DNA of 64,000 nt. Source: Archaeoglobaceae archaeon (GTDB taxonomy: Archaea > Halobacteriota > Archaeoglobi > Archaeoglobales > Archaeoglobaceae). Below the pieces are notes generated by a model. That model had not been told where the DNA came from, ran no database searches, and saw nothing but the letters and a program-made list of their open reading frames with translations. This document shows, in pieces, positions 1 to 8,566 of this stretch (position 1 is the stretch's first letter; the number at the start of each line of letters is the position of its first letter). The position numbers were made by a program, and so were the translations under genes. Location: the NCBI GenBank assembly GCA_038734275.1, contig JAVYOO010000002.1, positions 220,911 through 284,910 of the forward strand. The letters are read 5' to 3'.

Positions 1-488
1 AAGAAGCTGAGAAAGTTGCAGACATCGCATACAATCACGGAGCTATAGACATTTTTGTGCCAAGTCAAAGAGAGCAGAAAGACCTCCTTGAACTTCGAGG
101 CAAAATTTATTTTGGATTAAAGGATAAAATCATCGAAATACTTGACGTTTGCATACCTCCTGCAGAGATAGCAGAATTTTTGAGAAGAAGTGAAGAACTT
201 GCCAGGAAATATGGGATTGAGCTGATAACTTACGGGCATCTGGGAGATGGTAATTTGCACCAGCATCCGCTTTTGTTCGATGGATGGGAAAAAAGTTATC
301 CAAAGTTCAGAAAAGAAATTCTGAAACTTGGTATCGAATTTGGCGGAGTTATAAGCGGTGAACACGGTATAGGGGTGCTGAAGAAAGAGGAGCTCAGGGA
401 GTTCTATCCGGAGCAATATAATCTGATGCTTGAAATAAAGAAGATATTTGATCCCAATTTTATTCTGAATCCAGACAAAATATTTTAG
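1..488 (+). CDS. FAD-linked oxidase, C-terminal part (GlcD/Dld-like), partial
   Basis: This is the 3' end of a gene that begins left of the window; the frame is open from base 3. The protein resembles the C-terminal cap domain of FAD-binding oxidase/transferase type 4 enzymes, which oxidise 2-hydroxy acids such as D-lactate or glycolate in the cytoplasm or at the membrane. The visible signature is the HLGDGNLH segment followed by a GGVISGEHGIG segment, which are family hallmarks of the metal/substrate-binding region, and the usual ending IFDPNFILNPDKIF. The substrate cannot be told from this fragment. The last four bases overlap the end of the convergent UMP kinase gene. An internal GTG at 57 is not likely to be a real start, because the family is about 450 residues long and the frame continues upstream. 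Confidence 0.88.
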   Translation, partial: EAEKVADIAYNHGAIDIFVPSQREQKDLLELRGKIYFGLKDKIIEILDVCIPPAEIAEFLRRSEELARKYGIELITYGHLGDGNLHQHPLLFDGWEKSYPKFRKEILKLGIEFGGVISGEHGIGVLKKEELREFYPEQYNLMLEIKKIFDPNFILNPDKIF

Positions 489-1147
489 GGCTCAACAATC
501 GTGCCTATTTTTTCACCTTTTAGAACTCTAAGGATGTTTTCAGGTTCCCCCTTGAAAACGATCGTTTTTATTTTGCTCCTCTCTATTATTTTTGTAGATA
601 ATATATCCATCACAACGTTTGCTCCAGCTTCCATTGATAAATTGGAGATCAGCTTCACGAGTTCTGAAGACTTGATTTTTTCTAACTTTTTAGCATTTGG
701 GTTCTTTTTAGGATCCTCAGAATAGACACCGTCTACAGAAGTTGCATTTAAAAAGAGGTCTGCCTTTACAAACTCCGCAAGAAGTGCTGAAGTCGCATCG
801 GTAGTGTGCCCGGGAAAAGTTCCACCCATAACAACTGCCTTATAGCTTTTACTTAGTTCTTCAGCTTCTATAAAGTTTTCAGGAATCTTTTTTGCAGAAT
901 TTTTCATAGCATAAGCAAGAAGCATTGCATTGATCCGGGTGACTGCTATCCCTAAATAATCGCACATAGTTTCATTCGCCCCGAGCTCTCTCGCCTTTTT
1001 TATTATCTCTCTTGCAAGTTTTCCACCACCCACTACTACGAAAAGCTCATTTTCATCTGAAATTCTGTCGAGAACATCAGCATAACTCTTTATTCTTTGA
1101 GCATCCCCTTCAAAAACCGAACCACCAAGTGAAATGACTACACGCAT
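485..1147 (-). CDS. pyrH: UMP kinase (uridylate kinase)
   Basis: Phosphorylates UMP to UDP in pyrimidine nucleotide synthesis. The 220-residue length is right for the archaeal form. The amino-acid-kinase fold is shown by the N-terminal MRVVISLGGSVF strand/loop, the VVVGGGKLAREI nucleotide-binding glycine loop, the GTFPGHTTDATSALLAEF segment typical of UMP kinases, and the late NATSVDGVYSEDPKKNP segment. The start is an ATG with no good in-frame alternative upstream. It converges on the FAD-oxidase gene with a 4-base overlap and is transcribed away from gyrA, sharing the 90-base region between them. Confidence 0.96.
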   Translation of the reverse strand: MRVVISLGGSVFEGDAQRIKSYADVLDRISDENELFVVVGGGKLAREIIKKARELGANETMCDYLGIAVTRINAMLLAYAMKNSAKKIPENFIEAEELSKSYKAVVMGGTFPGHTTDATSALLAEFVKADLFLNATSVDGVYSEDPKKNPNAKKLEKIKSSELVKLISNLSMEAGANVVMDILSTKIIERSKIKTIVFKGEPENILRVLKGEKIGTIVEP

Positions 1148-1207
1148 GAAAAAAGTTCAAGTTTGCCTTTTATATTTTTTGGCATGAATTTTGAGATAGG
1201 TAGATAG

Positions 1208-1231
1208 TAATTTATAACCTCTCATGGTTAT
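1208..1231 (+). promoter_or_regulatory. gyrA TATA box overlapped by a perfect 6-bp inverted repeat
   Basis: A TATA-like element (TTTATA at 1211-1216) lies about 24 bases before the GTG start of gyrA, the distance expected for a leaderless archaeal transcript. It is overlapped by the inverted repeat ATAACC (1214-1219) and GGTTAT (1226-1231) with a 6-base spacer. The geometry, over and just downstream of the TATA box, would suit a repressor operator, but no regulator is known from the sequence. Confidence 0.45.
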
Positions 1232-1237
1232 TTTTCT

Positions 1238-3562
1238 GTGGCACTAACAAGAGATATTGCGGATGAGCTCAGAGATTCATACATAGACTATGCAATGAGC
1301 GTTATCGTGGGAAGAGCTTTGCCAGACGTTAGAGATGGACTTAAACCGGTGCAGAGAAGAATTTTGTATGCGATGTTCGAAATGGGACTAAGGAGCGACA
1401 GACAGTTTAGAAAGTGTGCAAGAATAGTGGGAGAAGTTTTGGGTAAGTATCATCCGCACGGCGATGCAGCTGTTTATGATGCTCTGGTTAGACTTGCACA
1501 AGACTTCACGATGAGATATCCCCTTATTGAAGGTCAGGGTAATTTTGGTAGTGTTGATGGCGACTCCCCAGCGGCGATGCGTTATACAGAGGCAAGACTT
1601 TCAAAAATAGCTGAAGAAATGCTGGCAGATATCGATAAGGAGACGGTAGATTTCGTACCTAATTTCGATGCAACTTTACAAGAGCCAATCGTATTGCCGT
1701 CTAAAATCCCAAATTTGCTCATTAATGGTTCAAGCGGGATAGCGGTTGGAATGGCAACAAACATTCCTCCTCACAATCTAGTAGAAGTCTGCTCAGCCAT
1801 AGTTCAATACATAAAAAATCCACAAATCACACTTGAAGAGCTCATGGAGTTTATAAAGGGGCCTGATTTTCCGACTGGGGGGGTAATAGTTGGTATTGAT
1901 GGAATCGTTGAAGCCTACAGAAGTGGTAGAGGCAAAATAACAGTTCGGGGAAAAGTGGAATTAGAAGAAGATAGGATTGTAATAAAGGAAATTCCCTACA
2001 TGGTAAACAAGTCTCGCCTTGTAGAAAGTATAGCAGAACTTGCCAAGGAATTGGACGAAATTAGAAGTATAAGAGATGAATCGGATAGAGAGGGGATAAG
2101 AATAGTCATCGAATTACGTAAAGATTCCAATCCCGAAATCGTGCTCAAAAAGCTATACATGAATACCAATCTCGAAACAACTTTCAGCATTACGCTTTTA
2201 GCTCTCGTGAATAACGAACCAAAACTGTTAAGTTTAATAGATATAATTTCGGAATTTGTAAAGCATAGAAGGGAGATTATAAGAAGGAAAATTGTTCACG
2301 AACTTAAAAAAACACGAGAGAGACTTCACATAGTCGAGGGACTAAAGAAAGTTATAGAAGACATAGATAATGCCATAGCACTAATTAAATCTTCCAAATC
2401 TCCATCAGAAGCGAAAAAGTCTCTCATTGAGAAGTATTCTCTTTCAGAAGTTCAGGCTGATGCAGTTCTGCAAACGAGACTTCAAAAGCTAACGAACATC
2501 GAAGTCCAATCTTTGGTAGAAGAACACAATCAATTGAAAAAAACAATTATGGAGTTCGAATCGATTCTTGCAGAACCCAAAAAATTGGATGAGATTCTTA
2601 TCTCTGAAATAAACGAGATAAAGGAGAAATATGGGGATGCAAGAAGAACAGAAATAGTTTTGAGCATTGATAAGCCTGTTTTGGCAGAAGAGACAATAGT
2701 GTTAGTGACTTCCGACGGTTTTATAAAAAGAATGTCTCCAATTAACTTCAAGAAGCAGGAGCGAGGAGGAGTCGGGGTAATCGCAGCAAGTGTAAAAGAA
2801 AATGATGAGATAGTATTTTTCAATGTGTGCAAAACCGATGAAAAACTTCTGGTTTTTACAGAGAATGGTAATGCCTTCTGGATCGATATTGAGGAAATTC
2901 CGAACATGGATAGGGTATCAGGAGGGACATCGTTGAGAAAGTTCATCCGGCTCGAAGATGAAAAAGTAATTTCTGCGGTTAACGTTAGGTCTTTTGATGA
3001 TGGTGAAGTTCTTATATTGTCAAAAAATGGCTATATCAAAAGAGTCCCCCTAAAGGAATTTGAAAATGCCAAAAGAGCAGGAATAAGAGCTTCGAGCGAA
3101 AATATTGCATTTGCAACACTCTTAAAAGGGAAAGATGTCTTTTTGGCGACAGAAATGGGATACGTTTTGAGGGTGAGTGCGGATGACATCCCGGTATACT
3201 CGAGAAACTCACGTGGAGTGGTTGCTATGCGTCCAAGAGAGGGTGACAGAATTGTATGGATTACGTCAGGAATCGATGAAAAACTCCTGCTATTGACAGA
3301 AAATGGATTTGGAAAAAAGGTCGAGATTTCGAATTTTAGAACCCTTCACCGCGGAGCTAAAGGAATAGTGGGATATGGTATTACTGAAAAGACGGGTAAA
3401 TTGGTTTTGGCTGAAATTTGTGGCAAGGGCGATTTATTCATTATCAGCAGAGACGGATATTGCCTAAGAACAGATTTGGAAGAAATTCCAACCCAAGGAA
3501 GGACGTCTTCTGGTGTTATAATTAGCAAGAAGGGTATTTGGAGAGCCTTTATATACAAGTAA
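1238..3562 (+). CDS. gyrA: DNA gyrase subunit A
   Basis: DNA-cleaving subunit of gyrase, which introduces negative supercoils; it needs a GyrB partner that is not in this window. The 774-residue protein has the winged-helix/tower region at the N-terminus with the catalytic tyrosine at residue 116 ([11 protein letters not shown]), the helix-rich coiled coil around residues 350-460, and a C-terminal beta-pinwheel. A GyrA-box-like sequence (QERGGVG) opens the pinwheel, which supports true gyrase rather than Topo IV. The position matching E. coli Ser83 is alanine ([11 protein letters not shown], residue 77). The GTG start at 1238 fits a TATA box about 24 bases upstream. Gyrase in euryarchaea such as Archaeoglobales is of bacterial origin. 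Confidence 0.97.
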   Translation: MALTRDIADELRDSYIDYAMSVIVGRALPDVRDGLKPVQRRILYAMFEMGLRSDRQFRKCARIVGEVLGKYHPHGDAAVYDALVRLAQDFTMRYPLIEGQGNFGSVDGDSPAAMRYTEARLSKIAEEMLADIDKETVDFVPNFDATLQEPIVLPSKIPNLLINGSSGIAVGMATNIPPHNLVEVCSAIVQYIKNPQITLEELMEFIKGPDFPTGGVIVGIDGIVEAYRSGRGKITVRGKVELEEDRIVIKEIPYMVNKSRLVESIAELAKELDEIRSIRDESDREGIRIVIELRKDSNPEIVLKKLYMNTNLETTFSITLLALVNNEPKLLSLIDIISEFVKHRREIIRRKIVHELKKTRERLHIVEGLKKVIEDIDNAIALIKSSKSPSEAKKSLIEKYSLSEVQADAVLQTRLQKLTNIEVQSLVEEHNQLKKTIMEFESILAEPKKLDEILISEINEIKEKYGDARRTEIVLSIDKPVLAEETIVLVTSDGFIKRMSPINFKKQERGGVGVIAASVKENDEIVFFNVCKTDEKLLVFTENGNAFWIDIEEIPNMDRVSGGTSLRKFIRLEDEKVISAVNVRSFDDGEVLILSKNGYIKRVPLKEFENAKRAGIRASSENIAFATLLKGKDVFLATEMGYVLRVSADDIPVYSRNSRGVVAMRPREGDRIVWITSGIDEKLLLLTENGFGKKVEISNFRTLHRGAKGIVGYGITEKTGKLVLAEICGKGDLFIISRDGYCLRTDLEEIPTQGRTSSGVIISKKGIWRAFIYK

Positions 3563-3615
3563 AAAGATTTGTTCTTTTCAAAAACTCTAAATTTTTCAGG
3601 CATTGAAGTGCGATC

Positions 3616-3903
3616 GTGATAGTCGCAGATGTTAGTATTATTCCAATAGGTGCCGGCGAGAGTGTCTCAAAATTTGTCAAAAAAGCAGTGGAAGAGCTCA
3701 AAAAGAGTGGACTGAGGGTAGAGGTCTCGGCGATGAGCACAGTTGTTGAGGCAAATAACATTGATGTTCTTTTCGCTGCAATTCAAAGGGCAAGAGAAGC
3801 CGTGTTCAGCATGGGTGCCAAAAGAGTTTACACGATTATCCGAATAGACGAAAGAAGAGACAAAGAGTCAGGAATCGATATTAAAAAGTCTGCAATTTCA
3901 TAG
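3616..3903 (+). CDS. MTH1187 family thiamine-binding protein (UPF0045)
   Basis: A 95-residue protein of the MTH1187/YkoF-like family (DUF77), small ferredoxin-fold proteins that assemble into tetramers and bind thiamine or HMP. Recognised from the IVADVSIIPIGAGESVSKFV start, the central VSAMSTVVEA segment and the GAKRVYTIIRIDERRD end. It follows gyrA by 53 bases in the same direction and starts with GTG. There is no thiamine-synthesis gene beside it, so its exact role here (binding, transport or sensing of a thiamine precursor) is not shown. Confidence 0.9.
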   Translation: MIVADVSIIPIGAGESVSKFVKKAVEELKKSGLRVEVSAMSTVVEANNIDVLFAAIQRAREAVFSMGAKRVYTIIRIDERRDKESGIDIKKSAIS

Positions 3904-4805
3904 AACGCCAGAAGTAAAATCTAATGAAATTCCCAAATGATGTCTCTTGCTCACTTTTTGATGTTATCTCAACCTGTTCTCGAGAAAAAATTATAGCCCA
4001 TTATATTATACTAAATTAAAAAAATTTAGTATTGAAGTGATGTAATTTAAATAAAACATTAAATTAGTTATATTTTATGCTTTAATTTAATAATTTAAAG
4101 TATCTTTTGTATAGTTTAAAAAATAAATATATCTTAAATTAGAAAGTAATTACAAATAAAATTTTAAGTTGAAATATTATCATTCCAAGTATTTTGTAAT
4201 AAATGATTTCGGTTGACCTAAAAGTCTGAATTCCGGTCACTTAGGTTGTTCCAAAATTTATGTGAATAAGGGCATCTTTGCGAAAATAGGGGGGGTTAAC
4301 TGCGTAAAGTTGCTCATTTCAAGTGCTGAGACTTCGAAAAGGTTGGGATTTATTACATAATTTGTGTAATAAAAATTTTTACTAAATTATATTCTTATCT
4401 TTCAATAAAACAATTTAATTATTTAAATAAACTTTTATCTTAAAATTATATTTTTTTATTCATTATTTTAAAATTCTGTGGCATATGGTATAGCAAATGA
4501 TTAAAATATTATCTTTCTTTATTAATTAATTAAAAAATAAGAATTTTATTTATTTCTAATTTAAAAAGAACCCATCAACAGGGATATTGTGAGTAGAGAG
4601 CGACTAAAAGTTAAGAAACTTTCTCCTTTAATTTAGGGAATCTTAAGCAAATTCAACCCTCTGTAAAAAGAGTTTAAGAGAATTGGAAGAAGAAGTTGGA
4701 AGGGGGGCTACTGTAAGGGAAATTTGGAAAGACGAGACAAACTTAGAAGGGTTTCGTTATATTTCGGTCAAAAAAAGTGAGTTTAAAAATAGCAATTTAA
4801 TTACT
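3904..4805. other. 900-base gene-free, very AT-rich region
   Basis: No convincing gene was found here. Two blocks made almost only of A and T (about 3990-4200 and 4360-4570) flank a more balanced core (about 4205-4350). The core holds a run of seven G at about 4289-4295 and several short G-rich words. The right-hand end (4570-4805) is of mixed composition, with one 69-codon open frame that looks like chance or a gene relic. In a chromosome this densely packed such a gap is unusual. It could be a regulatory or origin-like region, a scar of a lost gene, or hold an RNA gene. Confidence 0.6.
4349..4373. repeat. 9-bp perfect inverted repeat in the AT-rich region
   Basis: Arms TTTATTACA (4349-4357) and TGTAATAAA (4365-4373) are exact reverse complements with a 7-base spacer, followed by an A/T run. 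It could be a protein-binding palindrome or a hairpin. It is just downstream of the balanced core of the gene-free region, and no gene starts nearby on either strand. Confidence 0.5.
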
Positions 4806-5912
4806 TCAAAGCCCAAGGAAGAATATCAAAACGTAGTAGACAACCATCAAAACCATACCAAGCGGCACTCCCACTTTTGCCCATTCGCTTGAAGTGATCT
4901 TCATTCTCGCCGCTGAGACTATGTTAGGGATGTTGCCGGGAATAAGCATACCGCCAGAAATAAGTAGGGCCATTAGCGCACTTTGAATCTGGGTTAGTGT
5001 AAGCACAGGCCCTATTTCCGCAGCGGTCAATGTTGCATTGTCTAAAACAGCGGAGACTATATTTACCCAGTAGAGAATCTCGGGAGGTATCTTCGAGATA
5101 TACCACACTATCAGCGGTGTAAACCCTCCTCCCAGCAAGATGAGTGCTGCAACGAATGTGTATACCTTTATAGCTCTTACTATTACACCTCGAAGTGTTT
5201 CGGTGTATTCTGGAATACCTATATTTTCAACGCTCTGTTTTCCTACTCTAAAGGCGGCGTAAATACCCAGAGCTAAAATCGCTGGAATAATATAATGCGA
5301 TAAGATGCGGAATAAAAAGAGAAAGTCCGCGTGATATGGCTCGCCAGCAAGCTTTTTCACAGCAATTGTTGATAATGGCTCACCTACTGGCGTCAATGCC
5401 GCACCAAGACCTACTGCGAAACATGCAATAACTATGAACTCGATTTTTTTCTTCCGCTCCAGTGGCATTACCAGAGCGATTTCAGCTAATAGCACTGCAG
5501 AGACAATAACTGAAATCAAACTTGATGCCAAGCCAAAAAGAACCACAAAGAGAAAAGCAAATGTTCGGATTCCTATTTTTTTCATCAATCCAATGAGTGC
5601 AGAGTATATGGGCTTGTTAAAGTAGTGTATTATAAGACCAACTATTAGAACCACCTGAAAGATACCTATTGGGATTCCATAAACTTCCGTGATCTTCACT
5701 GGAGCTTCAACAGCCTCAATGACTAGATTCATGCTCCATAACCCGCTGATTGTCACGGCAATTATGCCCATTATTAGGAAGAACGGCTCAAGGTTTTCCT
5801 CAATTTTTTTCACTCTAAAAGGCAATATCAAAACGAGAGCGAGAATTACGCCGAGGCCAATCGCAATCAATAGATTTGGTTCTTCGGAGATCGTCATTTC
5901 AACGCCCGACAT
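4806..5912 (-). CDS. DUF1646 family predicted cation transporter
   Basis: An integral membrane protein of 368 residues with about ten hydrophobic segments. It belongs to the DUF1646 family of predicted cation transporters, related to the ion transporter (NhaD/ArsB-like) superfamily. The two polar re-entrant-type motifs GLGAALTPVGEPLSTIAV (about residues 168-185) and ISGGMLIPGNIPNIVSAA (about 318-335), with SAVLDNATLTAAEIGP between them, are the signature of this fold. The substrate ion is unknown. It stands alone, transcribed toward the gene-free region. The start ATG at 5912 is followed by a short acidic N-terminus before the first membrane helix. Confidence 0.85.
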   Translation of the reverse strand: MSGVEMTISEEPNLLIAIGLGVILALVLILPFRVKKIEENLEPFFLIMGIIAVTISGLWSMNLVIEAVEAPVKITEVYGIPIGIFQVVLIVGLIIHYFNKPIYSALIGLMKKIGIRTFAFLFVVLFGLASSLISVIVSAVLLAEIALVMPLERKKKIEFIVIACFAVGLGAALTPVGEPLSTIAVKKLAGEPYHADFLFLFRILSHYIIPAILALGIYAAFRVGKQSVENIGIPEYTETLRGVIVRAIKVYTFVAALILLGGGFTPLIVWYISKIPPEILYWVNIVSAVLDNATLTAAEIGPVLTLTQIQSALMALLISGGMLIPGNIPNIVSAARMKITSSEWAKVGVPLGMVLMVVYYVLIFFLGL

Positions 5913-6103
5913 GGATTTTCGTTAAGCAGTGATTTTAAAAGCTTTTCTAAATTGGCCATTCTTAATGCTTTTTGAGGGTGGATTTCTGAAGTTCGATGTT
6001 TTTATTTGGCAATCTAATTCTGCATTTGTATATAATAAATTTTATTTTTTAAAGTATGTGTATGTGCAAAGAATTAAGAACGTGCCAATATTTAGATCGA
6101 AAT

Positions 6104-6466
6104 ATGAAGTTCAGCGTTCAGGAACATTTTGCAAAGAAGCATCATTTTGATCTACGCCTCGAAATGGATGGAGTTGCAAAAAGCTGGGCGATACCTAAGG
6201 GTTTTCCAGAAAAAGGTGAAAAAAGGCTGGCAATACAGGTTGAAGACCACAGCATAGATTACATGGAGTTTGAGGGAACTATTGAAGAGGGATACGGAAA
6301 AGGAGTGGTAAAGTTGTGGGATAAGGGTGACTATGAAATTCTAAAAAAGAGCGAAAAAGAAATAAAATTCAAGTTAAAGGGGCAAAAGTTAAAAGGTGTG
6401 TATGTATTGATAAAATTCGAAAAGGTCGGTAAAGATTCTTGGCTTCTAATGAAAACATCGGATTAG
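6104..6466 (+). CDS. Stand-alone LigD-type DNA 3'-phosphoesterase (PE domain)
   Basis: A 120-residue protein equal to the 3'-phosphoesterase domain of bacterial DNA ligase D, which trims 3'-phosphates and 3'-terminal ribonucleotides at DNA ends with a Mn-dependent active site. All known key positions can be seen: QEHFAKKHHFDLRLE supplies the two His, Asp and Arg of the metal site, VEDHSIDY supplies the second His and Tyr, and the GTIEEGYGKGVVKLW segment follows as in the family. No ligase or polymerase domain is attached and none is beside it. I chose the ATG at 6104 because MKFSVQEHF is the usual beginning of the free-standing form; an in-frame ATG at 6056 would add 16 residues with no family match. 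It is followed by tmk in the same direction. Confidence 0.88.
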   Translation: MKFSVQEHFAKKHHFDLRLEMDGVAKSWAIPKGFPEKGEKRLAIQVEDHSIDYMEFEGTIEEGYGKGVVKLWDKGDYEILKKSEKEIKFKLKGQKLKGVYVLIKFEKVGKDSWLLMKTSD

Positions 6467-6499
6467 TGAAAGTTTTTAATATTGGAAGTAATTTTATTT

Positions 6500-7105
6500 G
6501 TGAAAAAAGGTCTCTTGATCGCAATTGAAGGTATCGACGGAGCTGGAAAGACCTCCGTTGCAAATGAACTCGTAAAATTTTTAAAAAATATGGGATACGA
6601 CGCTATCCTGCTAAAAGAACCATCAGACAGTATTTATGCCCAGAAAATAAGGGGCGCTAAAGAGCGTTTGCCACCTGAGGAAGAACTGGAGCTTTTTCTG
6701 CGTGATAGAGAAATAGATGCTATCAAGAACATAATACCCGCACTTCAAAATGGAAAAGTAGTCGTGATGGATCGGTATTACTACTCGAACATTGCCTATC
6801 AGTCTGCTAGGGGTCTCAATGCTGAGGAGATTAGAAAATTAAATGAGAAAATAGCCCCAAAACCCGATCTCGTTATACTTCTCGATGTCTCACCCGAAAC
6901 AGCTCTCGAAAGAATAAAGCCAAGAGGTAAACTTACTCTATTTGAAGGTAAAGAATACCTCGAAAAGGTTAGGGAAAACTTTCTAAGGATTGCAGATAAA
7001 AAAACGATAATCGTGAATGCAGAAAAACCTTTTAATGAAGTCAAAAGGGAAGTTTTTGAAATCGTAAAAAATCTACTGAATAACTATTATTCGGGTAGGA
7101 GTTAA
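6500..7105 (+). CDS. tmk: dTMP kinase (thymidylate kinase)
   Basis: Phosphorylates dTMP to dTDP for DNA synthesis. The 201-residue protein has the P-loop IEGIDGAGKTS, the DRYYYSNIAYQ motif that binds the nucleotide, and the VILLDVSPETALERI strand before the LID region. I placed the start at the GTG at 6500 rather than a TTG 18 bases upstream, since a TATA-like element (TTTTTAAT, about 6472-6479) lies about 25 bases before it and the family starts at the strand before the P-loop. The last 33 bases overlap the end of the convergent 5-formyl-THF cyclo-ligase-family gene. Confidence 0.95.
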   Translation: MKKGLLIAIEGIDGAGKTSVANELVKFLKNMGYDAILLKEPSDSIYAQKIRGAKERLPPEEELELFLRDREIDAIKNIIPALQNGKVVVMDRYYYSNIAYQSARGLNAEEIRKLNEKIAPKPDLVILLDVSPETALERIKPRGKLTLFEGKEYLEKVRENFLRIADKKTIIVNAEKPFNEVKREVFEIVKNLLNNYYSGRS

Positions 7106-7663
7106 GATAACGTTCGCTTTTACGTCATGCTCCTCTGTAAGATAACTTAGATCGCCGAAAACTTGAATATCATGTGCCACCACCACAAAGAGAGCCTTTT
7201 CCGCCAGAACACCTTCTTTCTTAAGTATTTCAAACTCCTTATCCCCAAAACCCGTTCCTTTTCCAATTCTGTTTCCATAGAGATCCACCGCAACGCAACC
7301 CTGTGCAAATATTCCGACTTTTCCTTTCATTTCTTGAAAATTTGCTATTTTTCCTTGCCTTAACCCCTCTATTGTGGGTTTTATCTTCTTATCTAAAACC
7401 ACAAAACCTTTCATTTTCGGCAGTGCAGCGATTAAAGTTTTCCCATCTTCGAGCACTATTTCTCTTAGACGCAAAAGCACTGAATCAGGGGCGGAGAACA
7501 CACATTCTGTTTTATGGTATTCCTCGAGTTCCCTTATTCTTTCACATGCCTTTTTTGAATCTCTGAAATTTGGTATTCTGCCGTATGGGCTTGGAAAATC
7601 GCAAAAAGGTTCAATTTTTCTCCAGACGTATTGCCTTACTTCTTCTTTACTTTTGAACCTCAA
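7073..7663 (-). CDS. 5-formyltetrahydrofolate cyclo-ligase family protein
   Basis: A 196-residue member of the MTHFS family, which in bacteria converts 5-formyl-THF to methenyl-THF with ATP. The family is shown by the basic N-terminal KSKEEVRQYVW helix, the substrate-loop region AALPKMKGF, and the nucleotide loop GNRIGKGTGFGDKEFEIL. Archaeoglobales use tetrahydromethanopterin for most C1 chemistry, so the natural substrate may be a different pterin; that is inference. Its start overlaps the end of the upstream CBS gene by 17 bases, so the two are probably one transcript. Its end overlaps tmk by 33 bases. Confidence 0.85.
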   Translation of the reverse strand: MRFKSKEEVRQYVWRKIEPFCDFPSPYGRIPNFRDSKKACERIRELEEYHKTECVFSAPDSVLLRLREIVLEDGKTLIAALPKMKGFVVLDKKIKPTIEGLRQGKIANFQEMKGKVGIFAQGCVAVDLYGNRIGKGTGFGDKEFEILKKEGVLAEKALFVVVAHDIQVFGDLSYLTEEHDVKANVILTPTRIIVIQ

Positions 7664-8492
7664 GCAAGACCCTTATCAAATCTTTATCTTTAACCATACC
7701 GGAAACTCTGTTCATTGAATCCAGAACCGGAATGCAGTCTAAATCGTTGCTTATCATCTTCTTTGCGCATTTCGATACGTTCGTTTGGGGATAAACAAAA
7801 TCTGGCGGCTTCATAAATTTTTTAACTGGTTCTCTTGGCAATTTAACAACGCTAATTTCAAAATATTTTACGGATAAGTCTTTCATTCCATCCCAGCTCC
7901 ATTTATCGTCGGTATCACTTGAAGACGAATGTGTTGACTGTATTATGTAGTCCTCAATAAGAGCTTCGCTGAGCATGATTTTTTCATCCATTATCCCGAC
8001 AAGCTCTTCGTTTTCGTTTAAAACACCGCATATTTCCGCATTTCCAAGACGCATTATTTCTCCAACAACCTTTAGAGGTGTTTCTTCCCATACACAAACG
8101 ATTTGAGGATTTATGTATTTCTTAACAGGGATATCCAGGTTCAACTCTGCAATTTTCTTTATTATATCTCTCACAGTGATTATACCTACCAGTTTTTCTC
8201 CGTCCACAACTGGTAGCCTTCTGAAGGGTGTTGAACTCAGGATTTCAACTATCCTCCTAACACTATCGTTAACGTTCACAGTTACCGGATTGGGCGTCAT
8301 GAGGAGTGCAACTTGATTCTCCTCAATTTTTCTGAGAATGTCCTTTCTTGTAATTATACCAACAAGTCTGCCTTCCTTAAGAACGGGGACTGCAGAGATA
8401 CCATAACCTTTAAAGAGCTGTAATACTGCTTCTCTTGTGCTTGGCAGTGTTGCATAAATTACATTTGGATTCATTATGTCAATCGCCTTCAT
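7647..8492 (-). CDS. Protein with four CBS domains
   Basis: A 281-residue protein made of two CBS-domain pairs (Bateman modules), which usually sense AMP, ATP, SAM or other adenosyl ligands. Four repeats can be read, beginning near residues 1, 62, 124 and 225, each with the M-P/V-x-V strand and the LVGI(I/M) ending (for example AVPVLKEGRLVGIITRKDIL). A 40-residue insert rich in Ser/Asp/Trp (about 185-220) separates repeats three and four. There is no catalytic domain, so it most likely regulates a partner. It leads a two-gene operon with the MTHFS-family gene. Confidence 0.9.
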   Translation of the reverse strand: MKAIDIMNPNVIYATLPSTREAVLQLFKGYGISAVPVLKEGRLVGIITRKDILRKIEENQVALLMTPNPVTVNVNDSVRRIVEILSSTPFRRLPVVDGEKLVGIITVRDIIKKIAELNLDIPVKKYINPQIVCVWEETPLKVVGEIMRLGNAEICGVLNENEELVGIMDEKIMLSEALIEDYIIQSTHSSSSDTDDKWSWDGMKDLSVKYFEISVVKLPREPVKKFMKPPDFVYPQTNVSKCAKKMISNDLDCIPVLDSMNRVSGMVKDKDLIRVLLEVQK

Positions 8493-8566
8493 TGTTTTGC
8501 ATAATCCTATTTCTGCTAATTAATCTTTCTATTATGCCGAAAATTAAAAATAGAATTTATGCTTCT

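Noticed and set aside
3930-3990. C/D-box guide RNA candidate (ATGATG and TTGATG words)
   Set aside because: There is no good CTGA D box or terminal stem at the right place, so the match is too weak.
4205-4350. Origin recognition boxes around the seven-G run
   Set aside because: G-rich words follow GAAAATA and GAAAAGGT, a little like half of an origin box, but I found no second half and no repeated, oriented copies, so I did not call an origin.
4683-4892. 69-codon frame at the right end of the gene-free region
   Set aside because: It runs 87 bases into the end of the opposite-strand transporter gene, has no family match and no ribosome-binding site. It could be a gene relic but is not supported as a gene.
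5929-6150. 73-codon frame before the 3'-phosphoesterase gene
   Set aside because: Its end reads PIFRSKYEVQ, which recalls the phosphoesterase start, and raised the idea of a frameshift. The other frame has a full MKFSVQEHFAKKHHF start, so no frameshift is needed.
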